This document shows, piece after piece, positions 8,910 to 17,951 of a DNA stretch of 64,000 nucleotides; positions within the stretch are counted from its first letter, which is position 1; each line of letters begins with the position of its first letter. The position numbers were made by a program, and so were the translations under genes. This stretch comes from Qipengyuania gelatinilytica (GTDB lineage Bacteria > Pseudomonadota > Alphaproteobacteria > Sphingomonadales > Sphingomonadaceae), in contig NZ_CP081294.1 in the NCBI RefSeq assembly GCF_019711315.1, positions 1,922,001 to 1,986,000 of the forward strand, in the 5' to 3' direction. The notes under the pieces were generated by a model. That model had not been told where the DNA came from. It ran no database searches and worked only from the letters and a program-made list of their open reading frames with translations.

Positions 8910-9707
8910 TCACAGCGTGAAGTTTTCGCCAAGGTAGAGTCGCTTGACGTTTTCGTCGGCGACCAGTGCCTCGGGCGTTCCGGCGAACAGCACCTGCCCG
9001 CCATAGATGATGCATGCGCGGTCCACGATCTCGAGCGTCTCGCGGACGTTGTGGTCGGTGATCAGCACGCCGATGCCGCGCGTCTTGAGGTCCTTCACGA
9101 GATCGCGGATGTCGCTGATCGAAAGCGGGTCAATACCGGCGAAGGGTTCATCCAGCAGCATGATCGAAGGCTTCGCTGCCAGCGCGCGGGCAATTTCCGC
9201 ACGGCGTCGTTCGCCGCCCGACAGCGCCATGGCCGGGCTTTCGCGCAGCCGCGTCAGGCCGAATTCGTCGAGCAGGCGGTCAAGCTCTGCCGCACGCGTC
9301 TCGGCATCGGGTTCGACCATTTCGAGCACGCAGTTGATATTCTGCTCGACCGTCATGCCGCGGAAAATGCTGGTTTCCTGAGGAAGGTAGCCGAGGCCCA
9401 GGATCGCGCGGCGATACATCGGCAGCTTGGTCACATCCTCGCCATCCATGAGGATACGGCCCGAGTCCGGACGGACAAGACCCATGATCGAATAGAAGCA
9501 GGTCGTCTTCCCGGCGCCGTTGGGTCCTAGCAGGCCGAGCACTTCGCCCTTGCCCACGGTCAGCGAGATATCGGTCAGGACCTGCCGCTTGTCGTAGCTC
9601 TTGGCGATGGAGATTACCTCGAGCCCACCCTGCGGGATGGGGGGTGCGGCATCATGGACAGCTTCGTTGTCCGCGCTCAGGAGATCTTCGGCCATGGCCA
9701 GCGCCAT
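8910..9707 (-). CDS. lptB: LPS export ABC transporter ATP-binding protein LptB
   Basis: This ATPase powers extraction of lipopolysaccharide from the inner membrane with LptF/LptG. Walker A GPNGAGKT is at residues 61-68, the Q-loop at YLPQETSIFRGMT, signature LSGGERRR, Walker B MLLDEPFAGIDP and the switch His in LITDHNVRE. The protein is about 265 residues from ATG 9707; ATG 9695 is an equally plausible start. A longer upstream reading adds about 84 residues without similarity and is rejected. The roughly 25-residue extension before the ABC domain is common in alphaproteobacterial LptB. Confidence 0.93.
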   Translation of the reverse strand: MALAMAEDLLSADNEAVHDAAPPIPQGGLEVISIAKSYDKRQVLTDISLTVGKGEVLGLLGPNGAGKTTCFYSIMGLVRPDSGRILMDGEDVTKLPMYRRAILGLGYLPQETSIFRGMTVEQNINCVLEMVEPDAETRAAELDRLLDEFGLTRLRESPAMALSGGERRRAEIARALAAKPSIMLLDEPFAGIDPLSISDIRDLVKDLKTRGIGVLITDHNVRETLEIVDRACIIYGGQVLFAGTPEALVADENVKRLYLGENFTL

Positions 9708-9873
9708 AGCATGCCGGACCTTGAGGAAAACCCCCGAGACCGATGAATTCGACCAACTTGGCAGGATTCGTGCATGGACTGCATGAATCTGCGCATGAAT
9801 CGCCTCATCGCTTGCCAGAAGCCCGCATTTTTGAAAGGTTGGGTGCTTGGAGAGAAACACGGGGAGTAGATCG

Positions 9874-10257
9874 ATGGGTGAGGCGATCGACAACACGCAT
9901 GAGAGCGGTGACGGCAACAGCGGCCACCTGCATGACTGGCGCAAGGCGATGAGCGACAATGTCGCACTCGCGCTGATCGTCTACACCGGGCTCCAGATTT
10001 TCGTGACCGTCAATGCGATCAAGCAAGGCGTCTCTTCGACACTTCCCTATTTTGCGCTCGTGTTCCTGGTCGCCGCGATCATTCCCGCCTGCCGCTGGTT
10101 CGAACGCCGCTGGGTCAACCTGTCCGAAGAAGATGCGCATGACGAGGCGCTGTCCGGTGCTTACCGCCGCGACCAGATTTTCCTCTGGATCATCGCCATC
10201 GGGCTGCCTTTCCTGCTGACGGCGATCGCCAAGGCCATTTTCGCATTGACCGCTTGA
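9874..10257 (+). CDS. Small integral membrane protein of unknown function
   Basis: A 127-residue protein starting at ATG 9874, with GGGGAG 7 bases upstream. A polar N-terminus of about 30 residues precedes three hydrophobic segments at roughly 35-52, 62-77 and 107-125. These are separated by a charged loop (RWFERRWVNLSEEDAHDEAL). I do not recognise a family. It is divergent from lptB and about 60 bases upstream of pmbA, so it may share a transcript with pmbA. Confidence 0.7.
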   Translation: MGEAIDNTHESGDGNSGHLHDWRKAMSDNVALALIVYTGLQIFVTVNAIKQGVSSTLPYFALVFLVAAIIPACRWFERRWVNLSEEDAHDEALSGAYRRDQIFLWIIAIGLPFLLTAIAKAIFALTA

Positions 10258-10316
10258 GCAACTGCCCAAGCCTACCTACCCGGACCCGCAAACGGGTTTC
10301 GGAGTTTCAGTAAGAT

Positions 10317-11663
10317 ATGATCGATAGCAAGACAGCACTGGCGCATTGTCAGGACCTCGTCGCGCTGGCGCAGCAAATGGGTGCTGATGCCGCGGATGCG
10401 ATAGCGCGCGCCAACTCTTCGGAAAGCGTGTCGATGCGCCTCGGCAAGCTGGAAGAGGTCGAGCGTTCGGAAAGCGAGGAAATCGGCCTGCGCGTGTTCG
10501 TCGGCAAACGGTCCGCGTCGATCAACACCAGCGATTTCGCGCCAGAGGGTCTCAAGGCGCTGGCGCAGCGTGCCGTGGAAATGGCGGGCCACGCACCCGA
10601 AGACCAGCATGCCGGCCTCGCGCCTGCCGAGGCGCTCTTTTCGGGAGAGCTGCCAGATCTCGATCTCGATGACCCCGAACGGCCCGAGCCGCAGTCGCTG
10701 CGCGAAGCGGCACTCGCCACCGAGGAAGCCGCGCGAGCTGTCGAGGGTATCACCAACAGCAATGGCGGTAGTGCCGGGTTCGACCGTTCGGTGGTCGCGC
10801 TTGCCACGTCGAACGGTTTCGGCCGCGCCTATTCGGGCAGCGGCCATATGCTTTCGGCAAGCGTTGTCGCAGGCGAGGGCGGGGCGATGGAGACAGACTA
10901 TGCCTCGCGCGGGGCGCGCTTCCGTGCGGACCTGCCCAGCGAAGCCGAGATCGGTGAAGAGGCGGGCCGACGCGCCGTCGCACGGCTCAATCCCGGGTCC
11001 ATGCCGAGCGGCAAGTATCCGGTGGTCTTCGATCCCCGCATCGGCGGCGGGCTCATCGGCCATTTGCTCGGGGCGATCGGGGCGCCTGCCGTCGCTCGCA
11101 AGTCGACCTTCCTGCTCGGTCGCGAAGAAGATGAACTGTTCGACCCCTCGATCCGCATTCTCGAAGAACCGCTGCGCAAGCGCGGTGCGCGTTCGCGTCC
11201 CTTCGACGGTGAAGGCGTGGCCTGCACATCGCGGGCGATCATCGACGGTGGACGATTGACCGGCTGGCTCACCAATGTCGCTTCCGCCGACCAGCTCGGC
11301 CTCGGCCTGACCGGGCATGCCGCACGGTCTTCGGGCGGTTCGCCCGGGGTCAGTGCGAGCAACGTCCACCTCGAAGCGGGCAGCGTGACGCCGGAGGAGC
11401 TCATGGCGGACATAGAAGACGGCCTCTACGTAACGGGCCTGTATGGGCAGGGGGTCAATATGGTGACAGGCGACTATAGCCGCGGCGCGACCGGTTTCCG
11501 GATCAGGAATGGCGAATTTGCAGGTGCCGTTTCCGAAATCACCATTGCCGGCCATCTGACCGATATGTTCCGCGGCCTTACTCCCGCGAACGATCTCGAG
11601 ATGTACCGCTCGGTCAATGTCCCGACCCTGCGGATCGACGGTATGACGGTGGCTGGCGAATGA
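10317..11663 (+). CDS. pmbA: TldD/PmbA family metallopeptidase, PmbA (TldE) subunit
   Basis: A 448-residue protein. With TldD it forms the heterodimeric peptidase that trims microcin B17 and unfolded peptides. Recognisable features are the N-terminal RLGKLEEVERSESEEIGLRVF, VVFDPRIGGGLIGHLLGAI, FDGEGVACTSRAIIDGG, and the closing NMVTGDYSRGATGFRIRNGE with EITIAGHLTDM. PmbA lacks the HExxxH zinc motif of TldD, and none is seen here. tldD is not in the window. The stop overlaps the next gene's start by 4 bases (ATGA), implying coupling with the channel gene. Confidence 0.93.
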   Translation: MIDSKTALAHCQDLVALAQQMGADAADAIARANSSESVSMRLGKLEEVERSESEEIGLRVFVGKRSASINTSDFAPEGLKALAQRAVEMAGHAPEDQHAGLAPAEALFSGELPDLDLDDPERPEPQSLREAALATEEAARAVEGITNSNGGSAGFDRSVVALATSNGFGRAYSGSGHMLSASVVAGEGGAMETDYASRGARFRADLPSEAEIGEEAGRRAVARLNPGSMPSGKYPVVFDPRIGGGLIGHLLGAIGAPAVARKSTFLLGREEDELFDPSIRILEEPLRKRGARSRPFDGEGVACTSRAIIDGGRLTGWLTNVASADQLGLGLTGHAARSSGGSPGVSASNVHLEAGSVTPEELMADIEDGLYVTGLYGQGVNMVTGDYSRGATGFRIRNGEFAGAVSEITIAGHLTDMFRGLTPANDLEMYRSVNVPTLRIDGMTVAGE

Positions 11664-13048
11664 AGCGGCTGCTGGCAGCCTTCGCCCTCCTGATGGCTGC
11701 GCCAGCGGCAGCGCTCCTGCCTGCGGCGCCTGCCACCGAAGCACCCGCTGAAGTCGAGGCTGCAGGCCCGCAAATCGACGATACGCTCGATGTCGGCGCG
11801 GACGACCGGATTACCGAGCGTATCCAAGGTATCTTCGCCGAGCTGCCATCATTCGAGAATGTTTCGGTAGAGGTCAGCCAAGGCGTCGTATCGCTCTCCG
11901 GCCTCGTCCCGAAGCAGGAAGACATCGCCCGCGCCGAAGCGATCGCCTCGCGTGTTTCGGGGGTGGTGACGGTCGAGAACAGCCTTGAGCGCGACCTGTC
12001 GATCAGTGCCGAAGGGACCGGCATCGCCGCTCTTGCAGACAAATGGTCGGGCTTCGTCGACATGCTGCCCCTGATCGGGCTGGCATTGCTGGTCTGGGCG
12101 GTGATTTCGCTGATCGGTTACCTGATCGCGGGGCTCGGATCGCTGTGGCACCGGCTCGCACCCAACAGCTTCCTTGCCGAGCTGATCGCCAGCGCCATCC
12201 GCTTCATCTTCGTCGTCGGCGGCCTCGTCGTCGCGCTCGATATTCTCGGGGCAGGGGCACTGCTGGGCGCGGTGCTTGGCGGGGCAGGCGTCATCGGCCT
12301 GGCGCTGGGCTTCGCCTTGCGCGAGACGATCGAGAACTATCTGGCATCGCTCATGCTCAGCCTGCGCCAGCCCTTCCGCGCGAACGATTGGGTGAAGATC
12401 GATGATCTGGAAGGCCGTGTGATCCGCCTGACCAGCAGGGCAACCGTGCTGATGACGCTCGATGGCAACCACCTGCGCATTCCCAACGGGCAGGTCTTCC
12501 GCGCGGTCATCACGAATTTTACGCGCAATCCCCAGCGTCGCTTCGAGTTCGAGCTGGGCGTCGATGCCGATGACGATGCGCGTGCGGCGCGGCAACTGGG
12601 GCGCGAAACCTTGGCGAGCCTCGACTTCGTCCTCGACGATCCGGCACCCGAAGCACGGATCATGGAAGTGGGCGATTCGAATGTCGTGATTCGTTTCCTG
12701 GGCTGGATCAACCAGGAAAAGACCGACTGGTGGAAAGCACAAAGCCAGGCGATTCCCGCAGTGAAGGAAGCGCTCGAAGACGCGGGCTTCGGGCTGCCCG
12801 AACCGATCTACCGCCTGCGCTTCGATCCGCGCAGCGCCAGTGTTCCCTTCCAGCAGGGTGCGGCCGCAACTCCCGCGCAGGAAGCCAAGCCGCCGGCGAA
12901 GAAAACGGTCCAGCAGATCACTGTTACCGAGACTGAAGAGGACGTGCGCCCTGTCAACGAGATCGCCGATATGGTCGAGCGCGAGCGCCGCGAGACCGGA
13001 GGAGAGCAGGACAAGGACCTGCTCGATTCCTCGCGCCCGGTCGAATAG
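11660..13048 (+). CDS. MscS-family mechanosensitive channel with N-terminal BON domain
   Basis: A 462-residue protein. It has a signal peptide (MKRLLAAFALLMAAPAAA) and a periplasmic BON domain at about 45-105 (VSVEVSQGVVSLSGLV, VVTVENSLERD). Several TM helices follow (about 135-230), then the pore helix/beta domain (LGAVLGGAGVIGLALGFALRETIENYLASLMLSLRQ split across the membrane exit). The C-terminus has a charged tail (EETEEDVRPVNEIADMVERERRE-like). BON domains bind phospholipid or peptidoglycan-associated partners, so the fusion may anchor the channel to the envelope. Translation is coupled to pmbA by an ATGA overlap. Confidence 0.9.
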   Translation: MKRLLAAFALLMAAPAAALLPAAPATEAPAEVEAAGPQIDDTLDVGADDRITERIQGIFAELPSFENVSVEVSQGVVSLSGLVPKQEDIARAEAIASRVSGVVTVENSLERDLSISAEGTGIAALADKWSGFVDMLPLIGLALLVWAVISLIGYLIAGLGSLWHRLAPNSFLAELIASAIRFIFVVGGLVVALDILGAGALLGAVLGGAGVIGLALGFALRETIENYLASLMLSLRQPFRANDWVKIDDLEGRVIRLTSRATVLMTLDGNHLRIPNGQVFRAVITNFTRNPQRRFEFELGVDADDDARAARQLGRETLASLDFVLDDPAPEARIMEVGDSNVVIRFLGWINQEKTDWWKAQSQAIPAVKEALEDAGFGLPEPIYRLRFDPRSASVPFQQGAAATPAQEAKPPAKKTVQQITVTETEEDVRPVNEIADMVERERRETGGEQDKDLLDSSRPVE

Positions 13049-13062
13049 GCGCAGCGCAGAAA

Positions 13063-13086
13063 AAGGGGCGCTCTGTGGCGCCCCTT
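13063..13086 (-). terminator. Bidirectional terminator between the BON-MscS gene and ppa
   Basis: AAGGGGCGC (13063-13071) pairs with GCGCCCCTT (13078-13086) around a 6-base loop. Minus-strand RNA continues with TTTTT, so it is strongest for ppa. The plus-strand side serves the converging channel gene. Confidence 0.85.
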
Positions 13087-13090
13087 CGTA

Positions 13091-13627
13091 TTACTTCTTG
13101 CTGTTTTCGTAGCGCTCGATGCATTCGAGCACGATGCGCCGTGCATCGTCCGCATCGCCCCAGTTACCGATGCGCACCCACTTCTCGGCCTCGAGGTCCT
13201 TGTAGTGGGTGAAGAAGTGCTCGATCTGCTGGAAGATGATCGAGGGCAGGTCCTTCGTCTGGCCGACGTCGGAGTAATAGGGGAAGGTCGTGTCGACCGG
13301 CACGCAGATCAGCTTTTCGTCGCCGCCATGCTCGTCTTCGAGGTTGAGCACGCCGATCGGACGGGCACGGACCACGCAGCCCGGGATGAAGGGCGAGCGC
13401 GAGATTACCAGCGCGTCGAGCGGGTCGCCATCGTCCGAAAGCGTGTGCGGGATGAACCCATAGTTGGCCGGATAGCGCATCGGCGTGTGCAGGATGCGGT
13501 CGACGAACAGCGCGCCGCTTTCCTTGTCGAACTCATATTTCACCGGTTCGCCCCCGGTGGGGACTTCGATGATGACGTTCAGGCTTTCGGGCGGATTGTC
13601 GCCCACGGGGATCATGTCGATGCGCAT
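13091..13627 (-). CDS. ppa: Inorganic pyrophosphatase (family I)
   Basis: A 178-residue soluble enzyme hydrolysing pyrophosphate to phosphate. The family signature is present: EVPTGGEPVKYEFDKESGAL, the active-site acidic cluster DDGDPLDALV, and later VPVDT and IEHFFTHYKDLE. Length and motif order match bacterial hexameric family-I enzymes. It is monocistronic and converges on the BON-MscS gene. Its upstream region holds a large perfect palindrome shared with hisS. Confidence 0.96.
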   Translation of the reverse strand: MRIDMIPVGDNPPESLNVIIEVPTGGEPVKYEFDKESGALFVDRILHTPMRYPANYGFIPHTLSDDGDPLDALVISRSPFIPGCVVRARPIGVLNLEDEHGGDEKLICVPVDTTFPYYSDVGQTKDLPSIIFQQIEHFFTHYKDLEAEKWVRIGNWGDADDARRIVLECIERYENSKK

Positions 13628-13664
13628 GTATGCTCACTCTAATGGTTGGCGGCTCCAGCCCGCG

Positions 13665-13739
13665 CCCCCTCCCAGCCACCCGATCATGCCCTGATAGTGC
13701 ATCGGGTGGCTGGGAGGGGGAACGGGCCGGCACCGTTCC
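13665..13739. repeat. Large palindromic element between ppa and hisS
   Basis: Arms 13665-13684 and 13701-13720 are perfect 20-base inverted complements around a 16-base loop. After a 2-base mismatch, CCCG/CGGG extends the stem. A second inverted repeat (GGAACGG 13719-13725 with CCGTTCC 13733-13739) overlaps its edge. It lies between divergent genes, so it is not an ordinary terminator. It resembles a dispersed extragenic palindromic (REP-like) sequence. Confidence 0.75.
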
Positions 13740-13849
13740 GCCGTGAAGCGGAAACAAGACGGCCCCTCCCCCCGGAAAGACTTCGCGGGGCGCCCTAGCG
13801 AAAGGGTGAGGATTGCGGAAGGGGGCAGTTGCCACTAATCGCGCACACC

Positions 13850-15085
13850 ATGCCAAAGACACCGCAAGCCATCCGTGGCACACAGGACATCTTCGGGCAC
13901 GACGCCGAAGCCTTCGCTTTCGTCGTCGAGACCTTCGAGCGCGTGCGCAAGCTCTACCGCTTCCGCCGGGCAGAGATGCCGGTATTCGAAAAGACCGAAG
14001 TCTTCGCCCGTTCGATCGGCGAGACGACCGATATTGTTTCGAAGGAAATGTACTCTTTCGAGGACCGCGGCGGCGAATCGCTGACGCTGCGGCCGGAATT
14101 CACTGCCGGGATCGCGCGTGCCTATCTGTCGAACGGCTGGCAGCAGCACGCGCCGGTCAAGCTTGCGACGCATGGACCGCTGTTCCGTTACGAACGCCCT
14201 CAGAAGGGTCGCTATCGCCAGTTCCACCAGATCGACGCGGAAATCATCGGTGCCGCCGAACCGCAGGCCGATGTGGAACTGCTCGCCATGGCGGACCAGC
14301 TCCTCAAGGAACTCGACATCACCGGCGTGACGCTGCACCTCAACACGCTGGGCGATGGCGACAGCCGCGAAGCATGGCGGGCTGCGCTGGTCGAGCACTT
14401 CCGCGCGGTGAAGGACGAATTGTCCGAGGATTCGCAGGAGCGGCTGGAAAAGAACCCGCTTCGCATTCTCGACAGCAAGGATCGCCGCGACCAGCGCTTC
14501 GTCGCCGACGCGCCGAAGATCGACCAGTTCCTGTCCGACGATGCGCGTGCGTTCTTCGACGCGGTCACCAGCGGTCTCGATGCGGCAGGCGTGAAATGGC
14601 AGCGGGCGGAAAGCCTCGTGCGCGGGCTCGATTATTACCGCCACACCGCCTTCGAATTCATTCCCGACGAGGGCAGCGAAGCCGCTGGCAAGCTGGGTAG
14701 CCAGAGCACCATTCTTGGTGGCGGACGCTACGATGGCCTTATGGAAAGCCTCGGCGGGGCAGCGACGCCTGCCGTGGGCTGGGCCGCGGGAATCGAGCGG
14801 CTTGCGATGCTGGTGGGCGACAAGAGCGAACCCAAGGCAGACGTGATCGTCGTCGTCGAGAACGACGAGCTTGTCGATCGTGCGATTGCCGCGATCGGCA
14901 AGATCCGCGCTGCCGGGCACTCGGCGGAGCTGATGGCCTCGGGCAGTCCGCGCAAGCGCTTCGACAAGGCAGTCAAAGCCGGCGCAGAAAAGATCGTGGC
15001 CTTCGATATTCGCGACGGGGCCGAACACGTGCGCATCAAGGCGGACGATCATGCGCGCGGCTCCATCGAGCAGCTTCTGGGCTGA
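13850..15085 (+). CDS. hisS: Histidine-tRNA ligase
   Basis: A class-II aminoacyl-tRNA synthetase charging tRNA-His. Motif 1 (about 55-85), motif 2 ([19 protein letters not shown]), the histidine A box ([14 protein letters not shown]), motif 3 ([15 protein letters not shown]) and the C-terminal anticodon-binding domain with [16 protein letters not shown] are all present. ATG 13850 is chosen because [10 protein letters not shown] aligns in length with the E. coli start. A TTG at 13829 has the better ribosome site (GGAAGGGGG just upstream) and would add 7 residues. It is the first gene of hisS-prfA-prmC. Confidence 0.95.
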   Translation: MPKTPQAIRGTQDIFGHDAEAFAFVVETFERVRKLYRFRRAEMPVFEKTEVFARSIGETTDIVSKEMYSFEDRGGESLTLRPEFTAGIARAYLSNGWQQHAPVKLATHGPLFRYERPQKGRYRQFHQIDAEIIGAAEPQADVELLAMADQLLKELDITGVTLHLNTLGDGDSREAWRAALVEHFRAVKDELSEDSQERLEKNPLRILDSKDRRDQRFVADAPKIDQFLSDDARAFFDAVTSGLDAAGVKWQRAESLVRGLDYYRHTAFEFIPDEGSEAAGKLGSQSTILGGGRYDGLMESLGGAATPAVGWAAGIERLAMLVGDKSEPKADVIVVVENDELVDRAIAAIGKIRAAGHSAELMASGSPRKRFDKAVKAGAEKIVAFDIRDGAEHVRIKADDHARGSIEQLLG

Positions 15086-15087
15086 TC

Positions 15088-16155
15088 ATGCAGGTTCCTG
15101 CCGAACGCCTCGACCAGATCGCCAATCGCTTCGCCGAACTCGAGGCGCGCATGGCATCGGGTACGCTCGAGGGCGACGAATTCGTCAAGGCCAGCCGCGA
15201 TTATGCGGAGCTGGAACCGGTGGCGAAGGTCGCGGCCGAGGTGAAGGCTTCGCGCGAGGAGATTGCCAGCCTTGAAGAGATGCTGGCCGATCCGGAAATG
15301 AAGGCCATGGCGGAAGAAGAGCTTGCCGAACTGCGCAAGCGCCTGCCCGAAGCCGAACGCCAGCTCGCCATCGCCATGCTTCCGCGTGACAGCGCCGACA
15401 ACAAGCCGGCCATGCTCGAAATCCGGGCTGGTACCGGGGGTGACGAAGCCGCGCTCTTCGCGGGCGATCTTTATCGCATGTACGAACGCTATGCCGCCGA
15501 ACAGGGCTGGAAGGTCGAACCTGTCAGCATGAACGCGAGCGAGGTCGGCGGCTTCAAGGAAATCGTCGCGAATGTCACCGGCACCGGCGTGTTCGCCAAG
15601 CTGAAGTTCGAAAGCGGCGTCCACCGCGTCCAGCGCGTGCCGGAGACCGAAAGCGGCGGGCGTATCCACACCTCGGCGGCGACCGTGGCGGTGCTCCCGC
15701 AGCCCGACGAGGTCGATATCGACATCGCTCCGGGCGACCTCAAGATCGACACCTATCGCGCCAGCGGGGCGGGCGGGCAGCACGTCAACACGACCGACAG
15801 CGCAGTGCGCATCACCCATGAACCGAGCGGTCTCGTGGTGACCTGCCAGGACGAACGCAGCCAGCAGAAGAACCGCGTGAAGGCGATGCAGGTCCTGCGC
15901 GCGCGCCTCTACGAGAAAATGCGCGACGAAGCGCAGGGCGCCGAGGCCGAAGCGCGCAAGGCCATGGTCGGCAGCGGCGACCGGTCCGAGCGCATCCGCA
16001 CCTATAATTATCCGCAAGGCCGCGTGACCGATCACCGGATCGGCCTCACCCTGCACAAATTGCCCGAGATCATCGCCGGGCCGGGTCTTGGCGAAATGGT
16101 CGACGCGCTGATTGCAGAGGACGAGGCGAAGCGGCTCGCCGCGCTCAATGACTAA
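15088..16155 (+). CDS. prfA: Peptide chain release factor 1
   Basis: A 355-residue factor that ends translation at UAA and UAG. The N-terminal coiled coil spans about 1-100. The codon-recognition region lies mid-protein, and the catalytic GGQ is at residues 229-231 in [16 protein letters not shown]. The Gln is the residue methylated by PrmC, encoded next door. It starts 2 bases after hisS, and its end overlaps the prmC start by 8 bases, so the three genes form one unit. Confidence 0.97.
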   Translation: MQVPAERLDQIANRFAELEARMASGTLEGDEFVKASRDYAELEPVAKVAAEVKASREEIASLEEMLADPEMKAMAEEELAELRKRLPEAERQLAIAMLPRDSADNKPAMLEIRAGTGGDEAALFAGDLYRMYERYAAEQGWKVEPVSMNASEVGGFKEIVANVTGTGVFAKLKFESGVHRVQRVPETESGGRIHTSAATVAVLPQPDEVDIDIAPGDLKIDTYRASGAGGQHVNTTDSAVRITHEPSGLVVTCQDERSQQKNRVKAMQVLRARLYEKMRDEAQGAEAEARKAMVGSGDRSERIRTYNYPQGRVTDHRIGLTLHKLPEIIAGPGLGEMVDALIAEDEAKRLAALND

Positions 16156-16984
16156 GGTCACGACATCGACAGTCGGCGACGCCATCCGGGCCGCCGCTAG
16201 CCGGCTCGAAGAAACCAGTCCGACCGCGCGGCTGGATGCGGAACTGCTGATGGCGGACGCGCTCGGCATGAAGCGCTCCGACATGCTGATCCGTGCCATG
16301 CGGAGCGATGCGCCCGAAGGATTTGCCGCGCTGGTCGACCGCCGTGCCAATTGCGAGCCGGTGGCCCATATCCTCGGCCACCAGGAGTTCTATGGTCGTG
16401 AACTCCTCGTCACCGCCGACACGCTGATCCCGCGCGGGGATAGCGAATTGCTTGTTGCTTGTGCCCTCGAGATGAAGCCTGCGCCATCGCGCGTGCTCGA
16501 CCTCGGCACGGGAACGGGCGCGCTCTTGCTGAGCGTGCTCGCCGAAACATCGGCGAAGGGCGTCGGGACCGATCGTTCGGCGGCTGCCCTCGCAGTGGCT
16601 CACGACAATGCGGACCGGCTGGGTGTGGAAGACCGCGCACGCTTCTACCTCCTCGACTGGCACAAGGAGGGCTGGGCAGACGAACTGGGCCAGTTCGACC
16701 TGATCCTGTGCAACCCGCCCTATGTCGAGGAATCCGCCACGCTTGAGCCCGATGTGCGCGGTTTCGAGCCGCATGGCGCGCTCTTCGCCGGTCCCGAAGG
16801 GCTCGACGACTATCGCGTCATCATTCCCCAATTGCGAAATTTGCTGACCGATGGCGGCAGGGTGATTCTCGAAATCGGACACGAACAATCGGCAAGCGTG
16901 AGCGAAATTGCGCAGGCTGCGGGGTTCACGGTCGAGCTGCGCCGCGACCTTGCAGACAGGCCGCGCGCCCTGATTTTGACATAA
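16148..16984 (+). CDS. prmC: Peptide chain release factor N5-glutamine methyltransferase PrmC
   Basis: A SAM-dependent enzyme that methylates the Gln of the release-factor GGQ motif. The protein has 278 residues from ATG 16148, which lies inside the end of prfA (8-base overlap); an earlier in-frame start would add 12 non-conserved residues. The N-terminal helical substrate domain precedes the Rossmann domain with the SAM motif [16 protein letters not shown], and the catalytic NPPY is at 189-192. The pairing with prfA is a classical operon. Confidence 0.95.
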   Translation: MTKVTTSTVGDAIRAAASRLEETSPTARLDAELLMADALGMKRSDMLIRAMRSDAPEGFAALVDRRANCEPVAHILGHQEFYGRELLVTADTLIPRGDSELLVACALEMKPAPSRVLDLGTGTGALLLSVLAETSAKGVGTDRSAAALAVAHDNADRLGVEDRARFYLLDWHKEGWADELGQFDLILCNPPYVEESATLEPDVRGFEPHGALFAGPEGLDDYRVIIPQLRNLLTDGGRVILEIGHEQSASVSEIAQAAGFTVELRRDLADRPRALILT

Positions 16985-17223
16985 AGGGGTTGGCAAAGCC
17001 GATTCGAGGCTTTAACTCTGGCCACAGGCCAGTGGTGTGTGGTTGTTTCCCACCCGCTGGTACCAAGCTCCGACATGGCAGTTCTGGTGCAAGGCTTCGG
17101 GCCTTGCATACCGTGCACAGACAGGAGCGCACATGTTGCGAGAGGGCGCAGCATGTTCGATGGATTACGCGGCCAGAGGCGAACCGAGGGTTCGCGCCGC
17201 GCCATGAAAAGGACGAGTATTCC
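16985..17223 (+). promoter_or_regulatory. Structured leader upstream of the DUF4167 gene
   Basis: This 239-base gene-free stretch contains two perfect hairpins. CTGGCC-ACA-GGCCAG lies at 17018-17032. GCAAGGC/GCCTTGC lies at 17089-17095 and 17101-17107 and is closed by the very stable UUCG loop. No T-run follows either, so they are not intrinsic terminators. A 5' UTR with structured elements, such as an autoregulatory RNA-binding site, is likely because the downstream product looks RNA-binding. I could not match a known riboswitch. Confidence 0.4.
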
Positions 17224-17889
17224 TTGAACAATAATCGCAATAACCGCCGTCGCGGTCGCAACAACAACCGCAATCAGGGCGGCGGCAATTCGGCAAACCG
17301 GATCGATAGCCGGGCACGCGGCAACGCGCCCCAGCTGCTCGACAAGTACAAGAAGCTTGCGCAGGACGCCCAGCACAACGGCGACCGCGTGCAGGCAGAG
17401 TACTACCTGCAGTTCGCCGACCACTATTTCCGCGTGATCGCCGACAACAAGGCGCGCCAGGAAGAGGCGAAAGCCAAGCGCAATGACGATCGCGGCAGCA
17501 ACCAGTCGGACGATGATAACGATTCGGACGACGATGGTGACGATCGCCGCAACAATCGCCGCTCGCGCTCGCGCCGCGATGATGACCAGGGCCAGAAGAA
17601 GGAAGGCCGCTCCCGCAAGCAGCGCGGCAATGGCTCGGATGAAGAGGGCGGCGATTACGAGCCTTCGGAAAACCCCTTCACGCGCAAGGACGACGATGAA
17701 GAGGTCGCTCCGAAAAAGCGCCGCGCTCCGCGCAAGGCCAAGAAGGACGAAGAAGGCGCTCCCGGCAACGAGGGCGAAATCGACGTCGCAGTCCTTCCGC
17801 CGGCGATCGGTGGAGACGGCGATAAGCCGGCTCCGCGCCGCCGCCGTCGCAAGGAAGGTGAAGACGAGGATGTAAGCGCGGTCGGCTGA
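17224..17889 (+). CDS. DUF4167 domain protein, highly charged
   Basis: A 221-residue protein. The N-terminus is Asn/Arg-rich (NNNRNNRRRGRNNNRNQGG). A compact conserved block at about 30-85 (GNAPQLLDKYKKLAQDAQHNGDR, VQAEYYLQFADHYFRVI) is the DUF4167 domain. The rest is a disordered tail of alternating Asp/Glu and Arg/Lys runs. The start is TTG 17224, with AAAAGGACGAG 6-16 bases upstream; no ATG in frame fits. DUF4167 proteins are found widely in alphaproteobacteria between prmC and later genes, and the basic N-terminus suggests nucleic-acid binding. Function is unknown. Confidence 0.85.
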   Translation: MNNNRNNRRRGRNNNRNQGGGNSANRIDSRARGNAPQLLDKYKKLAQDAQHNGDRVQAEYYLQFADHYFRVIADNKARQEEAKAKRNDDRGSNQSDDDNDSDDDGDDRRNNRRSRSRRDDDQGQKKEGRSRKQRGNGSDEEGGDYEPSENPFTRKDDDEEVAPKKRRAPRKAKKDEEGAPGNEGEIDVAVLPPAIGGDGDKPAPRRRRRKEGEDEDVSAVG

Positions 17890-17951
17890 TCGCGCTTCAC
17901 CCTTCCGCTTTCCCTTGCCAATATCGTAGGCGGCCCTAACAGGCGGAGGCG

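Noticed and set aside
10272..11744. A 490-codon minus-strand frame opposite pmbA
   Set aside because: The plus strand encodes a full-length, clearly recognised PmbA. The opposite frame has no family features.
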